NCBI RefSeq assembly: GCF_010015445.1 | Contig: NC_053122.1 | Span: forward strand, 38,727,731 to 38,791,730 | Direction: 5' to 3' | Origin: Perca fluviatilis | Taxonomy: Eukaryota; Chordata; Actinopteri; Perciformes; Percidae | DNA length: 64,000 nt | Shown here: piece after piece, positions 34,431-45,612 of the stretch | Numbering within the stretch: position 1 is the stretch's first letter | Layout: every line of letters starts with the position of its first letter | Notes under the pieces: model-generated | Databases searched by the model: none | Told to the model about the DNA's origin: nothing | What the model saw: only the letters and a program-made list of their open reading frames with translations | Made by a program: the position numbers and the translations under genes

Positions 34431-34732
34431 CGAGAGATGCGTCAGTTTCTGTTAAGTGTCACATCACCCTCCCAAGGGGAACCCCCGACGATAGAGCACA
34501 TGGGGTTTCAACTAGGCCGGATTTGACTGTAGAGAGGTGGTATTTTTGTGGTGGTTTGTTTTTGCTTTTTCCAACGTTTTAAATTGTTACATTTTTCTTC
34601 TACACTTTTTCAGCGCTTATTTCCACGTGTCATATTTTCTGATATAAAACAAAAATTGAAAACGGGTCAATGTGACCCAAAGTCAACACAAGGGTTATAA
34701 CTGGTTGTCGCTGAATTAAAATAGGGAGCTAT

Positions 34733-34885
34733 CTCGCAACTGTAATATACAGTAACTGCGGACATAAGAGAGGCCCGTGCGGGGCACTAGGGCGCAAAAG
34801 AAATCTTCACAACTGCGAGGGAGAGTGCGAGGGATAAACCCAATAGCAACAGCTCTTAGAGAGCGAAACATATACGAAATAGAAC
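34733..34885. repeat. DIRS inverted terminal repeat, high end
   Basis: Inverse of the low-end repeat. It begins at 'ctcgcaactgtaatatacag' and ends at 'gaaatagaac', where the host L2 tail resumes with 'tgtatttttatg'. Confidence 0.85.
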
Positions 34886-35033
34886 TGTATTTTTATGTTC
34901 CTTGCCTTGTGATTTATTGTAATTTACTGTGATTTATTTTTATTGGGTATCAATGGGTTTTAATGTATTTATTTATTTGGCCTGAAAAGTACTTTTTGAC
35001 TGTCTGTGATAAATGCTTCATAAATAAACTTAA
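34886..35033 (+). mobile_element. L2 3' tail, downstream part
   Basis: Continues the fragment at 32200-32310: 'tttttatgttccttgcc', T-rich spacer, 'gactgtctgtgataaatgc' and 'ataaataaactta'. The two halves abut in the expected order once the DIRS element is removed. Confidence 0.65.
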
Positions 35034-35480
35034 CTAGTGGGATAGAATCTGTAGGAATATTAAAACTAACGAACTACTCAACATTATGCATCATTTCTAT
35101 TGGACTCCTTCCAGATTGTTTAGACTTGGTTTGAAAGATACAATAAATTGTTGGAAATGTAAGATAGAGGACTGCCAAATTCTTCATTTCCTATGGTCCT
35201 GTGATAAGGTCCATTTTAGACAGGGATACATGATAACATATGTCACATTTCAGGGACCCAGGTTCCATTCAGCCCAAGGTTATGTGTTCTAGGAGATGGA
35301 TCAATCCTAAGCGAGATAGATAAGCACATAAGAAGCTGGGTCCAGACTAGTTTGATGATAGCCAGACAGATTATTTTAAGAGGATGGAGGAATGGAGGGG
35401 TTTGTAAAGTGGCTAGGGTTGCAGCATTTGAAAAGATGTAATATAAACGGTTTGCCAGATTGGATGTCTATCAGGGGGCA
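35034..35480 (+). pseudogene. L1-type LINE ORF2 C-terminal fragment
   Basis: Frames give HHFYWTPSRLFRLGLKDT, then a CCHC knuckle (CWKC, then H and C in ILHFLWSC). After a frameshift come SWVQTSLMIARQIILRGWR and VAAFEKM..KRFARLDVY. This is the C-terminal end of a Tx1/L1-like ORF2, whose zinc knuckle helps target-primed reverse transcription. The frame change falls near 35,230-35,300 and one stop lies at about 35,440. The catalytic RT and endonuclease are absent. It begins directly after an L2 tail, so it may have inserted there. Confidence 0.78.
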
Positions 35481-35489
35481 ATCTCCCGT

Positions 35490-35773
35490 GCTGAGCAGTG
35501 ATGCACATGCAGAAGTATCAAAAACTGCAGTTCATCAAGTGGCTGCTTGAGGCTGGCTCCAGAAGTGAGTCAATTTCCATAGACCCCCTGTTAAAAATTC
35601 CCAACTTTACAGCAGTTTGCAGCCTGGTACAAAAAACGGTTTTGGTCTCTATAGATAAGTTTACCCTTCATGACAACTCTTGGAGGGGTGGGGGGGGGGG
35701 CACATAAGATTAAGTTATATTCAGGCTTAAAGTTCTGCATAAATTAGGGCGTGGTCACTTTGATTGACAGGTG
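35490..35773 (+). repeat. Dispersed fish repeat (ccatagacccc family)
   Basis: Contains the familiar run 'agaagtgagtcaatttccatagaccccc', 'cagcctggtacaaaaaacgg' and 'catgacaactcttggagggg'. This repeat is common in fish genomes but I cannot name its class. A homopolymer of G lies at about 35,690-35,700. Confidence 0.55.
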
Positions 35774-36010
35774 CCTGTAATCAGAGGTGGGTAGTAACGA
35801 GTTACATTTACTCCGTTACATTTACTTGAGTACGTTTTTGAAAAAATTATACTTCTAGGAGTAGTTTTAAATCACTATACTTTTTACTTTTAAAGGCTCT
35901 ACCACGTGACTGGGTTTCACCAATCAAACGTAGTTGTGCAGTCTCGTCACGTGATCATACTCAATCTCAGCGGCGGGACGGCTTAGCTTTACAGTCGCAG
36001 CAAAACAAAA

Positions 36011-36100
36011 ATGTCAGAATCAGCCGTCGGCAATGCAGACACAGACGAGGAGGACCACCCCAGAGGCCAGATCAACATGGCCTGGATTTATTTCAGTTAG
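36011..36100 (+). pseudogene. hAT transposase N-terminus
   Basis: The ATG at 36011 starts MSESAVGNADTDEEDHPRGQ, an acidic opening typical of this hAT family's transposase just before its BED finger. The frame reaches a TAG at 36098 and the finger is lost. Confidence 0.55.
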
Positions 36101-36649
36101 CCGGCTTCACCTAACCCTAACAACCGCGGTGTCACGACGGTGGTTAACAACTAGGTCAATCAACCCAGGGTTTCCCAATCCAGCGGCACATAAAAGAGGC
36201 GATGTTTGCACAACATGACCAATAGCCACATAAGAAGAGCAAACTATAATTCTACATAAATATGAAGAACACAGACACGGTTTTACAGGCAAAACGCAAT
36301 ACAGTCGCTGCTTCCTAAAACAGGATGACAGCTGGCAAAAAGAAATAGGCGACGCTGTAGATGCGTAAATCACAATGCTTATTAATATCACTTCCCCATC
36401 AGTCAGGCACAAGATCTGACCAAAATTACACTTGTGCTTTCCATGAACTGTCGTTGCTTTAGCCTTTTATTTCAGTTGCAACCCTGGCAGTGGAAGTGAT
36501 CGTGAGAGCAAATAAAAAACATAATTCAAACCGCTGTGCACATTACACACGGCTCAAGAAGCCAAGAAATAGCCGATATGTAATATAAATATACCCATCA
36601 GGGAATGTTTACAGGGCTGTCGGTCTCTAAATGTTTTTTGTATGAGCGC

Positions 36650-36651
<2 letters not shown>

Positions 36652-36694
<43 letters not shown>
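36652..36694. repeat. (CT)n microsatellite
   Basis: 43 bp of CT inside the hAT element. Confidence 0.95.
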
Positions 36695-36696
<2 letters not shown>

Positions 36697-37558
36697 GCAC
36701 GGAGCTCCACCTGATCTTCTAAGAACGGTGACGCTGTTATCAATGGAGTATTGATTGGTCAGTAGGCGGAGCTTTTACACCGGTTGATCTCTGATCTCCA
36801 ACATAACCTGCTCCTGACCAGGTTAGGCATCCAGCATGAGTTACCACAGCGATTGAACACGGTAACAAGTGAACCACCTTCATGATACAAAAAACCCTGG
36901 TGAACCTGAAGTTACCTCGTTAACCCCAAATCTTGCTTCGTAGTCCAGGCCTCTGGCCTCATAATGAAAGCATGGTTACCTTAGTAAAAGGGCCAAACAG
37001 CAGCTCCATTACCTTGTTCTAGTTCTGCCTGCAGAGCCTGGTAAAAAAAGTATAAAGGTTTGGAAATTTGTGTTACTTGTGCTTATTTCAGTACTTGAAT
37101 TTACCTGGCTTATATTAATTTAAGCTATTTTGTAATTAATTAATTAATTTTAATTTATTTAATTGATTGGATGAACTATAATTTGCCTAAATATGATTAT
37201 TTTGCATTTTTGTCCATCTGATGGAATGCTTGTGTTAAAAAATAAATCAGAAGTTACTCAACAGTTACTCAGTACTTGAGTAGTTTTTTCACCAAATACT
37301 TTTTTACTCTTACTCAAGTAATTATTTGAATGACTACTTTTTACTTTTACTTGAGTCATATTATTCTGAAGTAACAGTACTTTTACTTGAGTACAATTTT
37401 TGGCTAATCTACCCACCTCTGCCTGTAATGGACTTGACCTAATGGCCGTGTTTTTGCCTTTCGGACAATTTTCAAGCAAATATCCAACGCATAATATCGG
37501 ACCCTCCTAAGAAGTCTACGCTCCAGTTCTTTACATACTATACTATAGTTATATATAC

Positions 37559-37564
<6 letters not shown>

Positions 37565-37614
<50 letters not shown>
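37565..37614. repeat. (TA)n microsatellite
   Basis: About 50 bp of pure TA. Confidence 0.95.
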
Positions 37615-37617
<3 letters not shown>

Positions 37618-37679
37618 TATAACACATTTTGAGTTTCATATTTGATGTTTCTGTCATACAATAAAAGATTTCAGTTTAA

Positions 37680-38815
37680 AGGGGTGATAGAATGATTATA
37701 TAGGGTATTTCACACTGTTCCGTATGGTCTCCTAATGGGGTATGTAACATTGGTTGGGCTTAAAATGGCCTGGTTGATATTTTACTGGCCCTTATGCATC
37801 CCTGTGTTTTGGCCCTATTTGTAACAAGAGCTTTTCTTCCAAATATAGTATGCTCATGAATATTTAGATGAGCTGCGCGCTGATTGGTTGAGCGAATTGC
37901 CATATGCACACATTAGAGACACGCGCTGATTGGTTGAGCGAATCACCATACACACACTGTGACGCGCTCTGATTGGTTGAGCGAATCCCCCATACACACA
38001 CATTAGAGACGCGACAGAATCTCATACACTGCAATGTTTTGTTACCAAATTCACTTCTGAGACTTTTTTATGCGAGAAATCAACTATATAAAGCTCAAAT
38101 CATTTTCTCGTTTTACGAAAATTGATGGCTAATTGCAAATTTGGTAAGACGTGTCAGACTTTAGGAGCTCCACACAGTCTGACGAGAAAGCGGCAGCCTG
38201 CTGCCCAGGGCAAAGTCACCCTTTGTGGATTATTGCACTACGGGGCTCCGCGGCCGGCTGCCGGCATAACTATAATATATTTACAGTTTGAATTTCGTCA
38301 CGGCACTGATATCACAGCTACCCCAAGGTCTTACAAAGCTAACGTTGTGTCCGATTTGAATTTAAGGTATTTTTATGAACTCAGGGTCTTGTTAGGAGGA
38401 GCAGCTAGCTAGCTAGCTATATGTCCCATTTAATACAATGGGGAAATATCGCAGCTAGCTAGCTACACTTTCACACAGAAGTGAATTTTGTAATGGAATA
38501 GCAGAGATCTGTGTGACCTAGATTCAGAAGACTACCTGATCTCAGGTCAGTTGTGTAGCCTATGTAAATGTTGGGGCGTGACCGTTCTCTTAATACACCC
38601 ATGGGCGTGACAAAGGTACTGGTCTTGGGATGCTTACGTAAGCAACTAGCTTTGTTAAGGTTCGCCCATTTTCAGCGGCACTTTCAAAATATGAGATTTT
38701 CATAGTAAAGGGGTGTCAATGGGATTTTGAGCTTCTATGTATGTCCTATTTACCCACCGAACTGTCGTTATTCAACTATGACAGGGTAAAATCGGTTTTG
38801 CATTCTATCACCCCT
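37680..38815. mobile_element. TTAA MITE, 'aggggtgatag' family, copy 1
   Basis: The ends AGGGGTGATAGAATG and CATTCTATCACCCCT are flanked by TTAA (37676-37679, 38816-38819). The interior holds three tandem units of about 45 bp built on CTGATTGGTTGAGCGAAT (37874-38014). No transposase. Copies also lie at 47046-49027 and, as one arm, at 55980-56157. Confidence 0.85.
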
Positions 38816-38819
38816 TTAA

Positions 38820-39610
38820 GCTTATATTTTTAAGATTTGCATTTTAAATTTGACTTTTTACATTGAACTTTACATTTTCAAATTGTCATTTTACATTTCA
38901 ACTTTGCTTTTTCAGTTAACTTTTTCTTTTTTAAATTTAATTATGGCATGATTTATCCTAGTAGAGTAGTAAAATAATAATATTTTTAATTTGATCTCGC
39001 TTCGTTTTCTCTTTTGACTTTCAATTTGAATTATGAATAAATATTTCCTCCATAGATTATCGGCTCTGTGTGTCCAGTCCTTTATTAGCACCTTAATTAG
39101 CCATAGACAGAAGCCTCGGCAAAGGATGCGAACGGTATGCTAAACTGGCTCTCACCGAATCTTAAACGTAATTTGTAGTGTTTAAATGTACAGTAATAAC
39201 ACTTGTAGTGCTTGTATGAGGTTGGAAAATAAATAGTCACTACGTTATTACCGTCAACAGTTGGAACCAAGTTAACAGCGTGGTGAACCTTTGAACCTCG
39301 CCGAGAGAAGCACCTCCCGGCCGGGTGTAGAACTTCACTGCACTCCGCCTTTCAGTTACACTGACAGTCATGGATGTAAAATAAGACCAGTGACATTTGT
39401 ATTATATAACTACTAGAATAGGAATTTTAGATTAGGCCATATTTAATTTTAGCTGAAATAATTTGATGACCTGTTGAACATGAAGTCATTTAGGTAGTAT
39501 TGTTTGCATGTAAAGATGTCTTTGAAGGTGGTTACCCAGCACATTTATATATCTGTTTGTATTGTTAAGACTTCTCTGTGCAGTGAACACTTTGAAAGTC
39601 ATCATTTGTT
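38820..39610. other. Noncoding stretch
   Basis: Begins with a T-rich degenerate repeat of 'acattt..aatttgac' (38,826-38,940). No gene recognised in the rest. Confidence 0.4.
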
Positions 39611-39614
39611 TTAA

Positions 39615-39667
39615 AGTGCTCATATTATGCTTTTTGGCTTTTTCCATTTCCTTTATTGTGTTATATA
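39615..39667 (+). mobile_element. End fragment of TTAA MITE, interrupted by Tc1
   Basis: After TTAA (39611-39614) it reads AGTGCTCATATTATGC and matches the inverted right end of the intact MITE at 41092-41605 up to 39667, where a Tc1 end begins. The rest is missing. Confidence 0.7.
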
Positions 39668-40302
39668 CAATACTGCGCAAAGGGTGTGAAAAGAATGAAG
39701 AAAATATAAATAATGATTGTTTATTTTTATCAATTTACATTTACTTTGCATTTTGCAAAGTGAGCAACCAAAAAAACATCTAAATCACATCAATATTTGG
39801 TTACTACCATTTGCCTTCAAACCAGCATCAATTCTTATAGGTACACTTACAAAAGGTCAGGGAGCGTTGAGGATCGTAGACGCAGTGGTCGGCCAAGGAA
39901 ACTTAGTGCAGCAGATTAAAAACACATCAAGCTTATTTCTCTTCGAAATGGGAAGATGTCCAGCAGGGCCATCAGCTCAGAACTGGCAGAAACCAGTGGG
40001 ACCCAGGTACACCCATCTACTGTCTGGAGAACTCTGGCCAGAAGTGGTCTTCATGGAAGAGTGCAGCCAAAAAGCCATACCTCCGACATAGAAACAAGGC
40101 CAGGCGACTCAACTATGCACAAAAACATAGGAACTGGGGTGCAGAAAAATGGCAGCAGGTGCTCTGGACTGATGTGTCAAAATTTGAAATATTTGACTGT
40201 AGCAGAAGGCCGGTTGTTGGTCGAAGGGCTGGAGAGTGGTACAATAATGAGTGTCTGCAGGCAACAGTGAAGCAAGTTTGGGGTGCATTTCTGCAAATGG
40301 AG
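39668..40302 (+). mobile_element. Tc1-like transposon fragment
   Basis: The left end CAATACTGCGCAAAG follows TA, as for Tc1/mariner. It contains a broken transposase and is cut at 40302 by an L2 tail. The right end is missing. Confidence 0.75.
39862..40302 (+). pseudogene. Tc1-like transposase fragment
   Basis: Frames give SGRPRKLSAAD, a TAA, then KHIKLISLRNGKMSSRAISS and VHPSTVWRTLARSGLHGRV: paired-type helix-turn-helix DNA binding with the GRPR-like AT-hook. After a frameshift come RRRNKARRLNYAQKHRNWG and VLWTDVSKFEIFDCSRR, holding the first catalytic Asp (WTD); the usual WTDESKF has Glu changed to Val. The rest of the DDE core is missing because the L2 tail at 40303 truncates it. It is a nuclear cut-and-paste enzyme in intact copies and dead here. 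Confidence 0.88.
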
Positions 40303-40541
40303 TTCAATTCAATTCAATTCAATTTTATTTATAGTATCAAATCATAACAAGAGTTATCTCGAGACACTTTAGAGATAGAGTAGGTCTAGACCACACAATA
40401 AATTCCAAAACCCCAACAATTACAGTAATTCCCTCAAGAGCAAGCAGTGGCTATTGCTAGGACAATAAGGTACTAAGAGCTCTTCTAGGTATGATGGTGC
40501 TTGACCATTTAGAGCTTTGTAGGTCAGGAGGAGGATTTTAA
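40303..40541 (-). mobile_element. L2 3' end with ORF2 C-terminal fragment
   Basis: In minus orientation, 40541-40440 encodes the L2 ORF2 C-terminus (LLTYKALNGQAPSYLEELLV-like). It is joined through a deletion to the 3' tail 'ctagacctactctatctctaaag' and terminal ATTGA pentamers. This links the L2-type tails of this window to an L2 coding sequence. Confidence 0.8.
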
Positions 40542-41087
40542 GTTACATGTTTATATACATCTACATATGTTTATATACATTGTTCATCACTCTCAAGCAG
40601 TAATATAACACAAAGCTTTAGTCCCCATGTTAAAATCATTAACATGAGCGCTGTTTTCATTTGGGAATTACAACATAAACATAATCATTATAAATATTAT
40701 CAAAGTGCAGACACGTGGTGCAAATTGATTTGATTCAAATTGTTATTTAAACATGTAATGTTATGAAGTAGGCTACAGATTTAAATTGTATTTGTGGTGG
40801 TACATTATCTGACCGGATTGAGGGGACCTACGTTAAATGCTGCAGCAACTCCGATTCAGCCATCACAAACCCCAGCACCGTGGTCTGATCCTGGAGCGCC
40901 CCACCCCCCCCTCACTGGCCACCCACTGTGACTGTGCACCGTGGCTTGGCTTTGCAATGGCTGAATTTTAAGATTCTACAATCGCTATAATGTTCGTCCA
41001 GGCCACTCTCCTCCTGATAGCAGGGAGGAGGGCCTGCAGGTGAGCTAAGATGGCTATAGAACTCTGATGTTTTAGTTTTTATACATG
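40542..41087. other. Noncoding stretch
   Basis: No feature recognised. Confidence 0.45.
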
Positions 41088-41091
41088 TTAA

Positions 41092-41605
41092 AGTGCTCAT
41101 ATTATGCTAATTTTCAGGTTCAGAATTGTATTTAGAGGTTATATCAGAATAGGTTTACATGGTTTAATTTTCAAAACACCATATTTTTGTTGTACTGCAC
41201 ATTGCTGCAGCTCCTCTTTTCACCCTGTGTGTTGAGCTCTCTGTTTTAGCTACAGAGTGAGACATCTCACTTCTGTTCCATCTTTGTTAGGAGTCACACA
41301 TGCTCAGTAGCTAGGTAAGGACTACTAGCCAGTCAGAAGCAGAGTATGAGGGCGTGCCATGCTAGCAGCTAGGCGAGCATTATAACGTGTGTTACAACGT
41401 GACCCACATTTGTCTCTGAAGTAAAGGCTGGACTACAGTAGAGCTGTTTGGAGCAGTTGGTGAACAGTGTTTTCTGTTGGAGATGGTAAGTCCCTTTGGG
41501 GGGGACTTTGGGCTTTTTCACTTTGTAAACCTATAACGTGCACAAAAAAAGATATATAGCACAATAAAGGAAAGGGAAAAAACCAAAAAGCAGAATATGA
41601 GCACT
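41092..41605. mobile_element. TTAA MITE, 'agtgctcatattatgc' family
   Basis: The ends AGTGCTCATATTATGC and GCAGAATATGAGCACT are flanked by TTAA (41088-41091, 41606-41609). 514 bp, complete, non-coding. A very common fish piggyBac-like MITE type. Confidence 0.9.
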
Positions 41606-41689
41606 TTAAGCTTGTGTAATGTTAGTATCTCAATAACAATTGAAATTATATTACGTTTTGTATTATAATTTTGGGTAATTTACCTCAAA

Positions 41690-42005
41690 CAAGCTGGGAC
41701 AAACAAGATTACCATCTGGGGGCAACTTGTCTCCAGTAGCCGAGCGAGCAGCATCACCACAGGGCCAGCACAGAGTAGCTCATCCTAGCCTAGCTTCTTA
41801 GCCATTGCTAGCTTGGGAGCTTCGTGCAAGGTGGGCATAGTTTCAGCAACCAGGCTTCATTCAGCCCACCCGGTCTGCCTCAGCTCCACCCACGCTCCGC
41901 CTCCTGACGTCAGCACTGCCAACATGGCGATGGCAGGTGCCGCCCACTTTGAGCTTCATTTGGGCTCTTCAGAAACCAATATGTGTCCATGGTTTATACT
42001 GTCTA
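41690..42005. repeat. Dispersed repeat, SINE-like
   Basis: Contains 'ccgcccactttgagcttcattt' and 'ggtttatactgtctataatgtcta', words of a multi-copy fish repeat. No A/B boxes were located. Confidence 0.35.
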
Positions 42006-42009
42006 TAAT

Positions 42010-42340
42010 GTCTATACTAGAAAATGGTGGAAGTACTTACACTTTCTGGAGGACTCCTAGGAAGCTTTTTGCTGGGGAGAAGCATATACTATGTGCTTAT
42101 CTCCATATGTTTATTCGGTTTACAGTTTATTGTCTATTTGGTTATTATTTCATTATATTGTCTTCATTATATTGTATTCAATGTTATGGTTAATATGTCA
42201 TCTTTTCTTAATTTTTGTCTAAGTGAGTGGTGATGATGAATGGGGGGGTTAGGGCAGGAAGGGGATATGTTCATGTTGTAAAGAGTATGTTTTGTATGTT
42301 CTCTTAAAAACAAATAAAAATTATTAATCATAAAAAAACT
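42010..42340 (+). mobile_element. Probable L1-type LINE 3' end
   Basis: A T-rich 3' region with a G-run (gggggggttaggg) ends in 'aacaaataaaaattattaatc' followed by a short poly(A), like the 3' UTR of fish L1 elements. No coding motif is readable. Confidence 0.45.
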
Positions 42341-43497
42341 TTACTTATTTATCCATCCCCAGCTTCATCATTTCACTGCACTATTTCAGTGTCAAGTTTC
42401 TTTGTGTTGCGTGTAGTTCTACCATGTAGTTCTTTTATGGTAGAGAAATTAATTTCTACAGTGGCTCTCAAGTGCACTTCAGGGTCACCCTAACTTTCCC
42501 ACGTTTCATGCAAATTTGATATCTTGAGACCGCAATTAAAGGAAAACAAAACCAAATTAAAAACATATAAAAATAAATACAAACAAAAATTGACAGATTA
42601 CCTACAAAGTATTTTACAGCCCGTAAAAATAGGTGAAAAGATACAAATGTGGTGATACCACATAATAAATAAAATAAAACCAAAAATATAACCATGAAAA
42701 AGCCAAGACCCAGCAAAGAATATGTGTTGGAAAAGTTGCATCAACATGGCTGCAATCAATATGCTTGCAATATGAACATGAGCAACCAGTGTGAACCAAT
42801 GGCCATGGAGAAACTGGCTGGCAGTTTAAAGTGTACAACATTTAGCTTTTTTCATAGTGTGCCATCATTTCAATCAGTAATAAAACGTTTTACTTACCAA
42901 AGTAACTGCTGAGATCTAGGAGCATGATATGTCTGATAAAGTATGATGGGATGAGAAGCATGAACAGGCAGATTCTCAGATTTCTCAGTTTATTCAGATT
43001 ATCTAAAGTGCTTTTATTTTGAGGCAAAACTGAAAGTAAGAGCATCTGAAATGTCAGTAATAAACCCTCATTGCAAAAAGCTGTGTGGTTTTTCAGGTAT
43101 GGTAAGTACTGTACAGTAGGCCAAATTCAGCCTGTATACTGTGATGGATGTTTACAGTATACAGGGAACTCGGATATCGGGAACTGAATGACTGCAGATG
43201 TAAATTAGCCTGAGGCTAACTCTGGTACAATGCATCAAATGGTAACATTTATGTTTAAAATTGTACATGGTCCCTAATAAATAAAATAAATAAATGAGAC
43301 ACACCCTCACATTGCGGGACATAGTTGGGTCTGTAATTTTTGTCTTCTCAGCACCAATGACCAGTTGTGCAACTTACTGAAAATTGTTGGCCATTGTTTG
43401 CAATGACAGTCTAATGCTAATTGATTATGTCATTCATTGCGCTGCCGTATGGTCAGTGACATTAGAATACATTTCAGGAATTGTGTTATTTAATTTG
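42341..43497. other. Noncoding stretch
   Basis: No gene recognised. The hydrophobic ORF at 42,468-42,716 (minus) has no domain and is AT-driven. Confidence 0.45.
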
Positions 43498-43564
43498 AAA
43501 ATGTAATTAGTTACATTTCTAGTTACCACCAAAAGTAGGGAGATTACAGTTACTCCCAACACTG
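43498..43564 (-). mobile_element. hAT end fragment (cagtgttggg type)
   Basis: Ends ACAGTTACTCCCAACACTG after 'gtaattagttac' words, a third remnant of this hAT type in the window. Confidence 0.55.
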
Positions 43565-44410
43565 CCGATGACACCAACACAGAATGTTGTTAGTTTACAT
43601 TTTTTGTAGCTGCTGACTGATTTGAAATCTGATACAAGATCAAATTGCAGGAGATGGCACATCCCTTAGCACATCCCTTTCATCTCGAGCTCAGTAAAGA
43701 GGTGATTCCCCCCTGTGTTCACCAGCCAAAACCCAAATATATCTTAAAAATTCAAAGAAAGTGTAAAGAAACCCTAATTTAAGGTGGAAAAGTGGTGGAG
43801 GGCAGGTGGACTTCAAGGCTGTCTTAGCTTCCCCATTCACTCTCGTTGGCAGCTAACAGGCTGGAGTAATTGGGCTGTGGAGAAGACAGTGATCAAACGA
43901 AACCTCCACACCTCCATCACACTTAATGAAAGCTTAACAAGCAAATACAGAGTGCTTTGTAGTCCCTCGCCTGCAAGAGTATAGATTTGAATGTGTCTGC
44001 ATGTCTGTAGATGTGTTTGCATGTGTGCTTGAGTGTGTGTTGTTATTTTTAAGGCAATTATTTTGGTTTTGGGTCGCCTCCGTCAATCGCCGTTATCTGA
44101 TCTGAAGTGCATTCAGATAAGTCGTCTAATGGCACAGATATAATAAGTCAACACTGCGACAACTTTTTAGATTCTCCCTTATGTGTGTCTGCTCAGTTTT
44201 TAGGCACTATAATGCCTCTGGGGTATTGAATTCAATTACCTACAAAATTATAAAAGACAACTGAATTCACAAAGATTTCATGGTAAAGTAATTATTTTTG
44301 TCTCTTGGGAACAACAGATTCCTCAGCATCATTCTACCACTATTACTGCTGCTGTGTGCCTGGAGAGATTGGCAATAGATGCAGTAAATAGGTTTAAAAA
44401 CGTTGTTGAC
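43565..44410. other. Noncoding stretch with enhancer-like block
   Basis: From about 44,040 to 44,200 the sequence is repeat-free and contains GATA-like words (TTATCTGATCTG, CAGATAAG) and CGTCTAATGG. This could be a conserved element. Nothing coding is seen. Confidence 0.3.
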
Positions 44411-44660
44411 CTAGTCTCGCATTGCCAGATGTATCTCCACAGCACTGTGTCAGCAATGGAGTATGGTCTGGCTACACTGCCTATCTATTCTGGGATAGGG
44501 GGGGAAAACACTCTGGCTTGTTTGTATTTCTTTAAACCAATCGTAAGTGTCCTGGGCGACTCTAAGCCCCGATGTTGGAGAAAGAGAGGGGGGAGGCACA
44601 TCCGGCATGTGAGAGATGCGCCAGATGTCAGGCTCGATCCAAGCAATGGACAGACTACCC
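44411..44660. repeat. Dispersed MITE-like repeat
   Basis: Starts 'ctagtctcgcattgccag', followed by 'gtatggtctggc' and 'ttctgggataggg', matching a common fish MITE type. The far end is unclear. Confidence 0.4.
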
Positions 44661-44701
44661 ATTTAATCATTGTTTTCACTTTTGGGACATTTGTGTTGAT
44701 T

Positions 44702-44900
44702 ATTACCTCCGGCAAGGAGGTTATGTTTTTCAGAGCAGCTTCATGAAACTTTGTGGAAGGGTGTAGCATGGGCCAAGGACGAACCCATTCAATTTTAGAG
44801 CAGATCCGAATCACGGGGCAAGTACACAAATTATTTTTCACTTTTCTTAACAATGCTATATTGGGCATTTGGCCTTTGCGGAGGTCTGTGTGCCCTTCTT
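44702..44900. repeat. 'cctccggcaaggaggttatg' repeat
   Basis: Begins ATTACCTCCGGCAAGGAGGT and ends with GCGGAGGTCTGTG. This repeat type is widespread in animals. The ends are weakly inverted. Internal sequence is partly deleted. Confidence 0.5.
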
Positions 44901-45544
44901 GTTGAGTTCCTTGCATGCAAAAGTCAAAATATATTATATTATTATATTGTTAAATGTAACCCTTTTCTTAAAGTTTGACTTCCATTTAGTTTTAACTAGG
45001 GCTGTCAGCATTAAGGGCCGAGCATAACGCGTTAATTTTTTAAATTGCGTTAATCGCATGCCGCCAACAGGCTACTATTTTGACCCTTTGCCGCACTTTG
45101 CCATACTTCCTCGTAACACATCCTGCTGCTGCAGGCATGATGAAGAAAGACAGCAGCAACACAATTCTGAATGGCACTTTTTATTTTCCAAAACTCCCGG
45201 ACGGGTCAGCCGTGTAAAGCCGGATTAAAATACGGAGTATCTATGTGCACCCCCGGTATGAATACAGCTGAGCTATTCACACCCTGTGACGTAACAACAA
45301 AAACACGTTGCTCACGTGCACCGAAATCATGGCAGACGTTCATCTTCCATGACCGCAGAAACTCGTATATTAGGAAAGTTTTGTCTCTAAAGTTTATAAC
45401 AATTGAATTTCTATTGGAAAATGGATACTACAAAAGCATACAACCTTTAGTTTGTTAGTTAGTACCTATTTTTTGTATACAGTATGGTTATCTAGCAACC
45501 GAGGCTTGAAGACATCAAGGGGTAAACAGTTGTTCCTCACTCTG

Positions 45545-45612
45545 TAAGAGCTGCTAGGTGAGTGGTTAGAGCACTGAGCTTTGGTCTGGGAGTCTGGAGT
45601 TTGATTCCCTGG
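45545..45612 (+). repeat. tRNA-like segment in element X
   Basis: Contains GAGTGGTTAGAGCACTGAG and GGAGTTTGATTCCC, resembling A and B boxes. A cloverleaf cannot be closed, so this is a tRNA-like or SINE relic. In copy B the A-box side is deleted (52,925-52,965). Confidence 0.45.

Larger units (their letters stand above)
32311..34885 (-). mobile_element. DIRS-type tyrosine-recombinase retrotransposon, decayed
   Basis: Terminal repeats are inverted, not direct (32311-32480 against 34733-34885). Just inside the low-coordinate repeat is an internal complementary region (32556-32655): its left half is the inverse of the low terminus and its right half the inverse of the high terminus. That is the structural hallmark of DIRS elements, which integrate a circular intermediate by tyrosine recombinase without duplicating the target. 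The minus strand encodes RNase H then recombinase fragments in DIRS order. No target duplication is seen. gag and most of reverse transcriptase are deleted. Confidence 0.85.
35782..37421 (+). mobile_element. hAT transposon, internally deleted
   Basis: The ends CAGAGGTGGGTAGTAACG and TACCCACCTCTG, with a perfect 8-bp duplication cctgtaat (35774-35781, 37422-37429). Subterminal regions carry many 'acttgagta/tactcaagt' words. It retains only the first 29 codons of its transposase and a (CT)n run. Confidence 0.92.

Noticed and set aside
34185..34526. Plus-strand 113-aa ORF
   Set aside because: Antisense shadow of the DIRS RNase H fragment on the minus strand.
45545..45612. Functional tRNA gene
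   Set aside because: Acceptor and anticodon stems cannot be closed, and the second copy has lost the A-box side. Kept as tRNA-like relic only.
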